Shown: piece after piece, positions 56,431 to 64,000 of the stretch
Position numbering within the stretch: position 1 is the stretch's first letter
Layout: every line of letters starts with the position of its first letter
Assembly: GCF_036588685.1 (NCBI RefSeq)
Contig: NC_086382.1
Location: 65,208,929 to 65,272,928, forward strand
Direction: 5' to 3'
Source: Mytilus trossulus
Taxonomy: Eukaryota > Mollusca > Bivalvia > Mytilida > Mytilidae
Length of the DNA stretch: 64,000 nucleotides
Notes under the pieces: generated by a model
Database searches by the model: none
Seen by the model: only the letters and a program-made list of their open reading frames with translations
Told to the model about the DNA's origin: nothing
Translations under genes and position numbers: made by a program

Positions 56431-59400
56431 ATGGCTATGGAATTTGAATATGACGAGGAAGGTGGGACGTTCTTCTACTTTCTATTGTCATTCTGGGGCC
56501 TTGTCATCATTCCAGCAACATACTATTTTTGGCCAAGAACCAAAACAGATGGTAAGTTGTTGACATTGTGTATGTACCTAATTCACGTCTTGTTTAAAGA
56601 TAACCATTACAAGTGTATGATAAATTGCTTTTTACTATCATATGATTTAGTATAATACAAATTAATGTAATACACTACTATCTAGTTAACCACATCGTCC
56701 TCGGTGGAAGGGGAAGCAAGCTTCTATGAATTACAGAATGTCTTTGGTTCGTCTCACCAACCAGTTCACACTGAAGACTTGGTCATTGGTATTTGCTGAT
56801 TCTTAAATTAAGACACATCATGCAGAAATAAAGAAATTGGTTGGCTGGCAATCAGAATATTGTGTCTGACAGAGTGACATGTTTTCTTGCAGAAATTTGG
56901 CCAGAATGTTGTTACATGGTGTTTGAGCATATCCATGATGATAAAAACCAAACTCAGGGTTTTTTGTCCAGCATAAAGGGGGGTTAATATTCTAGATATC
57001 AGGATTGTTCGCCCTGATTACATGTTCGCCTTAGGTTCGTTCACACTGAGTTCTCCCTGATACATGTAGTCCGTTCCCCCTGGGTTTGTTCACCCTATAT
57101 TCATTTATGATATGTATATGTTACATTAATGAACGAAATATATATATTAAAATTTCTGTATATCTACTAAAAGTTAAATACAGAATATTTGCCAAATTTA
57201 TATTAATTAAATAAAATTCTTTTTTTTTCTTGGCTGCATTGTTACACTTTATTTTATAATTATTTTTAACTGTTGATTGAATTTTGATTGCTGATTAGTT
57301 GTCATTTTGAAACCTGTGATATCACTGATTGTTATATAAATTGTCATTGATGGATTAATAATGAGAATAACAAATACTTTGTAGTCATTGAATTCACAAA
57401 AACTTATCCTCATAGCAGCAAGACAACAACTTAGTCTTTAGTTGTTTTACATTTAAAAATACAATGTAGTGCTGAAATTCTGAGAAACTTATTTCCTAAT
57501 AGCAGTACCACAGAATACATCATAAATAAATATTATTATAAATAAGGTTTTAGAGCAAACAAAAACTAGGGCGAACCACATTTAGGGCAGACGGACCCGG
57601 ATTCTATATTCAAAATATGTATTTTGAACATGTTGAACTTCTACCATGTCTACTTGGTCATGTTTTTAACCCTTACTATCATTGACTATTATACTAAGGA
57701 TCTTATAAGGTGTTGCAACTTTTATTCTTCAAAAAACAAGATTATGCAGGTAGCAAAATAAAAAGTATGATTATGTAGATTATCTTTCAAGAAATACAAT
57801 ATTCCAACTTATTCCAAGAGTTGATAATGAGTTCTATGATCAACACTTTTGTTCAAACTAAAGCTGCTCTTTGTGACTTCCTTGGTTGATTGACTTTAAA
57901 ACTTAAAAACTGAATGGCATATTTTTTTTTTAAAGAAAATCATAATTAAACAAGAGTCAACCATGTCAACATCTTTCTACATGTAGGTTGGCCAATCAGT
58001 TTGTCAAGGTAAAGAGAAAAGTGTTTATAATTCTTTTTATGTCCCCACCATAGTGAAGCCTCTTTAGTGGAGGGAGCATCTGTACATACTTTAGTTTACC
58101 TCAACAAATGTTATGAAACTTGTACACAATGCTTATTTCCACAAAACACAGATCACATTTGAATTTTGATGGTGTCACTTTTACTGTTCTTTGTGTTATT
58201 TCCCTTTGCAAATGGAAAAGTGGCTGTGAACTGTACATAGTTTGCTTCTAATAAATGTTATGAAACTTTTAAACTATGCTGAACTTATTACCACAGAACC
58301 ACAGGCACTCGTCTCAGAAAAATAATTTCCTATATACATATGCATGTACCTTTATTTAGCACAAGGTACTTTACTCGTGATTTAAAAAAATGTCAGGCGA
58401 TGACGAAATTTCGTTACACTTGTGATTTCTCGTCTGTCAACTGCACTAAAACTTGTGATGTCATAAAAATTTGGTAGATGAAATAATAACAATTGACATA
58501 CTTGGGTAGGATTGCTACGGTTGATTCCGATAACAAGAGTAGGAGTGTTATACATCATTGTGAACATGGTGAAGATAAATCAATTTAGATTTTCGACATA
58601 CCAAGTTTTGGTGGGGTTGACAGAAGAGAAATCAGCATATAATGTAATTATGTCATCGCCTGACATTTTTCTAAATAGCGAGTTAAGTAACTTGTGTTAT
58701 CATGATTATATAAAGATATATAGGGAAAAAAATATTCTGAGACAAGTGCCTGTGCACAGAACTCAGATCAAGTACACATATGGGAAGACATGGTAGAGTC
58801 ACTTTTTCAATTTTTGAGTTATGTAACATCTCTTTTTCACATTATGCATGTTATATGCAAGTGGGGGCATAATCTCATTCTGTATCCCCATTTACTGAAA
58901 ATTTTACCATTGTTTTTGTCATCATGGTTAAAAGAAGTTGAACAACAGAATTTCAAACCTTGGTTATGTAATCCTCAGTGGATTTAACCACTTTGAGGTT
59001 ACATTTGTATATATTTAACAACTAGATGGACAACTAGGTCCTGACACCAGGGAATTTTGTTTATGTTCTCCTTTTTGTTGAAAAAGGTTGAATTTTGAAA
59101 TTGTGTAAAAGGAATATTTAAACGATTTGTAAATAAAGGCTATACAGTATATAAATCATTGTACATATAATACATGTCTTGAAAGGCTGAGATTTTACAC
59201 ATTTTTTGGAAAATAAATTTTGTATTTGGTCATGTTGGTGGACTTAAGATTATTCTTTTTACCAGTCCTCTACCATAAAAGTCTGAGCTTTTTATAGCTG
59301 TTTCTTAGGTGGATGTTGAAAATTTGGGTCTAATAAGATTGTATATAAATTGAGTTTGACATTGTCCAAATGTAGATTGATTTTATGTGTATCTTTGCAT

Positions 59401-62400
59401 TAAAAGGGGCTTTTTATTATTGGCTTTTCGAATAGATTTTTTTTTCTTTTTCAAGATCTAAATTCTTCAAATATTGAATGAAAAAACCCTAGATCAATTT
59501 GAAGTAATTTGGGAATTTCATATGATTTATATAGTTTTTACAATGACATACCATGGTATACCTGACAATAAAAAGTATTTTATTCATAGAATTAATTGAG
59601 TCTATTCTACTTTGAAACAATTGCATTATAAATCAAGACCTGGTAAAAAAAAAATAAAACAAATATGAAAATATATAACAACATCCTTTCAATATTAAAG
59701 TAGTATAAAGTAAATCAAACACACAATTACAAGGAAATGTAAATACAAAGATTGTCATATCAGATGATGGGATAAAGATTGTTACTAAAAATAGAATTTG
59801 TCAACAGGTAATGCCTGAAGGTCATGCTTACATACATGTATATAATATCTGTTCCAGGAAGTAGAGTTAGAATTCCAGTGAATTGATTAAATGTCTTTTA
59901 CATTATGTTCATCCTATACTACATTATTTCCTTTTGTACTGAGCACCTGCTATCTGATCAATATGTCATTAAACATGAATTACAATTTTATTTTAAAATT
60001 TCCATATGGCATTTTTAGAATTATTTCATGATTTGTCTACAATGAAACTGTATTTTGTTTTTGTATTTTATCCTGTTATTTATTTGTCTAATATTAACCA
60101 TGTGCATTCAGTTACATCATGTCACTTTTTTCTTCTTTGTTTTTAATTGAAAGTTCATGTACATATGTCATGTTTATACAAATACATCTTTTATTTATGA
60201 TCACCAGGATGATTTAATAAGTCTTAGAATTAGAGCTGCTCTATTAAAGTTCATGGAAATACCTGGAAACTCTTGAATAAAAAATATTATTGCTTGCAAC
60301 AAGTGAAAAATGCAGATACCAGAATAATTATTTCTTTTTTTCTTAACATTAAAACATTGAAAAATTCAATCTTGTTCCTGTGAAGGAACAGAGGAATTTT
60401 TTTTTCAATAATTGTATCTCTCTTGATATTTTGCCAGTGGCATCTATTTAAAACTGTATTTTGAAATAAAAGAAAGGCCAATACAGCAATATGGATGCCA
60501 AGATTCTGATTTTCAAAGTAATACATGTAATAATGTTGATTGAATTGATAGAGAAATAAGAATAAAGCACAGAACATAATGATAGTTTTTGTCCTTTCTT
60601 TATGATAGACTGTTGACCCCTTTTTATGAAAGATATATGGAGAAATAATGTTTAGATTGAATAAAAAAAAAATGGGGAAAGGGTATTTGAGATGTGTATT
60701 TTGTAAATAAATCAAATCAAGTTCCTGGGATATCTGACTTTCTACATGCAATACATTGTAATACTATGTTATCCTGTTATAGGCTTTGGGTTATAAACAA
60801 CTTTAAACATCAATACCACTTGGATTACTTACATCATTATTTGTACTGTAACTAACAAAACCACAAATACATGTATCTCCTAAAGTGTATATTTGTGAGT
60901 CAGACAGCTATTTCATAAACATTTGAATGGGGCCATCTTTGTTTGTAATTATGACTTCAACCCAGTATGTCTGTCCTTAGACTTCAATTAATATCTCCTA
61001 ACTCATTCAGACAAGTTTCTACCAGCTGACTATAACATGATTTTATCATATGTTTGAAAAAATCAGGGGAAAGTTGTGTTGTTAGGAAAATAAAACAAAA
61101 GGCTTTGAATGGGGATAGTTTGAAAAGGTAATTTGCAAACAAAATACTTAATGCAGGTCTTATAAGCTTCTATGGCTGTTATTAATTTCGTCTATCTAAA
61201 TTCCACTATGAACATGTAGAATACTCAATAGTTATTCCTTTTTAAGATTTTAGATTTCACCCACATTTTATTATTTGTGAGGCTATATATTGAAGTCTAA
61301 ATTTTAAGATTACAAAGATCAGTTTCTGTGTTCCAACTTTAACATGTTTAATTTATTTTTGTTTATATATTCAATACATGCAATATGTATGACATTTAAT
61401 TTATTTTTTTATTTTTTTAGGATTATTGACTTGCTTTTATCACTTATATGTATTGATTTTTGTGATACAGTTGATACTGAACAAGCTGAAGAAGGCTATA
61501 TCTTATCCAAAATATGTATATATCATCGGATTTGATATACTATAGTGTTACAGTAAAACTTAAAGACAAAAACAATATTGATTTAATTTTAGAAATTAAA
61601 AAAAAAAAAATCATTTTTTTTTATTTTGAAGCTTACATGTATGTTTATTATGTCATGTATGTAGAAACCCCAATATCCAAAGAATGTAATGTTTGAGAGG
61701 ACTCTTGCTAATTTTTTTTCAATTTTTTTGTGCTGCAGAAAATGTGTCAAAATATAATTATCAATCAGCATTTTGAAATGATTTATTGACACATGTATAT
61801 AATATATTTCTGTTTTTGTCTATTTAAGATGGTCCTGACTTAAAGAAGAGAGAGTGCAACTGTGAACCATGTCAATTAAAAAGACAAAGATTAAATGTAC
61901 AAGGAAAATGGAAACATACTACAGAGAAAGGAGTGTAAGTTTTATATTAAAAATTAAAACAGTGGTTTACTTTTATAAATTGTTTCTTCGATGGAGAGTT
62001 GTCTCATTGGCACTCAAACCACATCTTCCTATATCTATTTTATACTTATTTTTGTCATTACAGTACAACATGTACAATGATGAAAAAAAATCATTAAAAC
62101 AATTTTTACGAACTAAATGTTTATTGTTCACTATATCATCAGTCCTTTTTTGTTGGCATTAAATATCACAGAACCTCAGTAGCTACATTTGGATTAAGAT
62201 TTCCAATTCAATATCACAGAACCTCAGTAGCTATATTTGGATTAAGATTTCCAATTAAATATCACAGAACCTCAGTAGCTACATTTGGATTAAGATTTCC
62301 AATTAAATATCACAGAACCTCAGTAGCTATATTTGGATTAAGATTTCCAATTCAATATCACAGAACCTCAGTAGCTACATTTGGATTAAGATTTCCAATT

Positions 62401-63648
62401 AAATATCACAGAACCTCAGTAGCTATATTTGGATTAAGATTTCCAATTAAATATCACAGAACCTCAGTGGTTACATTTGGATTAAGATTTCCAATTAAAT
62501 ATCACAGAACCTCAGTAGCTATATTTGGATTAAGATTTCCAATTCAATATCACAGAACCTCAGTAGCTACATTTGGATTAAGATTTCCAATTAAATATCA
62601 CAGAACCTCAGTAGCTATATTTGGATTAAGATTTCCAATTAAATATCACAGAACCTCAGTGGTTACATTTGGATTAAGATTTCCAATTAAATATCACAGA
62701 ACCTCAGTAGCTATATTTGGATTAAGATTTCCAATTAAATATCACAGAACCTCAGTAGCTACATTTGGATTAAGATTTCCAATTAAATATCACAGAACCT
62801 CAGTAGCTACATTTGGATTAAGATTTCCAATTAAATATCACAGAACCTCAGTGGTTACATTTGGATTAAGATTTCCAATCCTACTAGTGGCAATAAAATT
62901 GAGAATGGAAATGGGGAATGTGTCAAAGAGACAACAATCTGACCATAGAAAAAACAACAGCAGAAGTTCACGAACAGGTCTTCAATGTAGCGAGAAATTC
63001 CCGCACCCTCAGGCGTCCTTCAGCTGGCCCCTAAACAAATATATACTAGTTCAGTGATAATGAATGCCAAACTAATTTCCAAATTGTACACGAGAAGCTT
63101 AAATTTAAATAATACAAGACTAACAAAGGGCAGAGGCTCCTGACTTGGGACAGGCGCAAAAATGCGGCGGGGTTAAACATGTTTATGAGATCTCAACCCT
63201 CTAGCTAATGTAGAAAAGTAAACACATAGCAATGCAAAATGCTTTTGACCCAAATTTTAACTGATTATGATTGTCTGTTTCCATAACAACTGTCTTTTTG
63301 TGTCTCTCTTGGTAATCTGGTCTCCTCCCAATCAAAATTTACGATAGTTTTATATTCAAGTGTGCTGAAAATAACGTTAAACACTTACAACCAATCAATC
63401 TATTTAATATCTCATAGAACGACTTCATGTTTCATTTATATTATTGATTTAAGAAAGCTTTGATAGTTTATCATATTTGTGAAAATCATCAATTTAAATT
63501 GTCAATTTTCATAACATTCTTTTTCATTTACAGGAAAATAGCCTTGGTGATAGGATGGGTAATATTTCTGTTATTGGCGTACAAAGTATCCAAGATACAG
63601 ATGGAATATGTAGAATATGATCCTTATATGGAACTAGAAATTGAAAGG
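56431..63648 (+). CDS. SEC63: SEC63, ER translocation J-protein, first three coding exons (continues past right edge)
   Basis: Exons 56431-56551, 61829-61934 and 63534-63648 join in frame to residue 114. The N terminus MAMEFEYDEEGGTFFYFLLS and the IIPATYYFWP segment match animal SEC63. A first membrane span covers about residues 13-34, a lumen/cytosol linker contains CNCEPC, and a second span KIALVIGWVIFLLLAYKVSK (77-96) leads into YVEYDPYMELEIER, the start of the DnaJ-related region. SEC63 is an ER membrane protein that recruits the Hsp70 BiP through its J domain to the SEC61 channel for post-translational import. The J-domain HPD motif, third span and Brl domain lie outside the window. Intron 1 is 5277 bp and intron 2 is 1599 bp. 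The last donor is AGG|GTAGGT in phase 0. Confidence 0.92.
58300..58754. mobile_element. Foldback MITE in SEC63 intron 1 (8-bp duplication)
   Basis: CACAGAAC flanks both sides (58292-58299 and 58755-58762). The left end CACAGGCACTCGTCTCAGAA is inverted at the right end with one or two differences. The inverted repeat continues most of the way to the middle (AAAAATGTCAGGCGATGAC near 58386 against GTCATCGCCTGACATTTTT near 58650). The 8-bp duplication and 455-bp length fit a hAT-derived MITE. Confidence 0.85.
61985..62040 (+). repeat. Fragment of the TTGTCTCATTGGC dispersed family in SEC63 intron 2
   Basis: GATGGAGAGTTGTCTCATTG and CACATCTTCC match 28150-28190. Confidence 0.6.
62161..62880 (+). 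repeat. Minisatellite, 15 x 48 bp, open in one frame (SEC63 intron 2)
   Basis: Fifteen 48-bp units, each encoding KYHRTSVATFGLRFPI in the plus frame, with K/Q, A/V and T/I variation. The variant order itself repeats (for example GCTACA, GCTATA and GGTTAC types), showing multi-unit duplication. A frame with ATG at 62467 runs to 63057, but the array lies between SEC63 exons 2 and 3 and no splice signals around it stand out. Most likely intronic and non-coding. Confidence 0.9.
62901..63176 (+). repeat. Dispersed repeat, copy B (paired with 1311-1480 and 1842-1884)
   Basis: GGAAATGGGGAATGTGTCAA, GGTCTTCAATG and CCCTCAGGCG, then AAGACTAACAAAGGGCAGAGG and GGGACAGGCGCAAA, follow copy A in the same order. 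Immediately downstream of the 48-bp array. Confidence 0.6.
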
Positions 63649-64000
63649 GTAGGTTTTATTGTCATATTGGCAGTCATTGAAATCAGATCTCTTTGAATTC
63701 CTTCTATATATTTTTCTAGAATTTAATATTGCAGTATTTATGGAATTAATGTACATTTTTAATTAAGAAGACCAGGATTATTTATGAGAAAATTGAAAGT
63801 TGTAACTAAAAAGGAGAAAGATATACCGGTAACCATGGTAACTAGTTGTTCTGAATGCTACACCATATAACTGAAAATATGACTTTCATTTGGATTTTAA
63901 AAGCAGAAGCAGATAAAAACTGTGAATCTGTCATCACTAGAAAAGAACCATATAAAACTCTTGTTACGTCATTAAAAAGTCAATTACAAGAACAATTTGA

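Noticed and set aside
62467..63057. 196-aa repeat protein as a gene
   Set aside because: It begins inside the tandem array in a SEC63 intron and continues into a dispersed repeat. No start context or splice evidence supports it.

Overview
This is a eukaryotic nuclear window: AT-rich, with long introns, GT/AG exons and very dense repeats. It has no operons, CRISPR arrays or bacterial genes. The dispersed repeat families, the DZIP3-type HEPN/nSTAND genes and the gene structures suggest a bivalve mollusc, most likely a Mytilus-type mussel. That species guess rests on memory of such repeats, not on a search.

Four cellular genes can be supported. (1) At the left edge, minus strand, is the 5' part of a HEPN-domain gene (exons 696-918 and 1-209) whose HEPN catalytic His is replaced by Tyr. 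(2) At 13682-17852, minus strand, is a complete four-exon paralogue of 568 aa with the order HEPN, coiled coil, nSTAND3-like P-loop NTPase. It keeps the R-x4-H motif and the Walker A and B motifs, and resembles an NLR-like immune receptor. (3) At 29974-35887, minus strand, is a complete five-exon gene for a conserved 253-aa protein of unknown function with a basic, nuclear-looking N terminus. (4) At 56431 to the right edge, plus strand, are the first three coding exons of SEC63, the ER translocon J-protein.

The rest is largely mobile and repetitive DNA. A 5'-truncated LINE (about 17870-20505) sits about 18 bp upstream of the HEPN-NTPase start codon, head to head with it. A full-length Tx1/L1-like LINE (37930-44759, minus strand) has intact ORF1 and ORF2 and a perfect 147-bp target-site duplication, which is extraordinarily long. 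Many non-autonomous DNA elements have visible ends: a Harbinger-like MITE (7267-7989), a Helitron-like insertion with its empty site preserved in a paralogous repeat (9100-9812), a TTAA-flanked CpG-rich element (11661-12642), a hAT-like element containing a large foldback (21064-22783), two nested hAT-like elements (32798-35334 and 33860-35163), and an 8-bp-TSD MITE in SEC63 intron 1 (58300-58754).

About 9 kb (45842-54840) is one 25-bp minisatellite of roughly 360 units with higher-order duplications of 976, 401 and 326 bp. A second minisatellite (15 x 48 bp) in SEC63 intron 2 is open in one frame and would encode a 16-residue repeat.

The biologically most interesting items are the HEPN-coiled coil-nSTAND3 gene with its catalytically altered neighbour and LINE-interrupted 5' flank, the Tx1-like LINE with the 147-bp duplication, and the structured 9-kb minisatellite.
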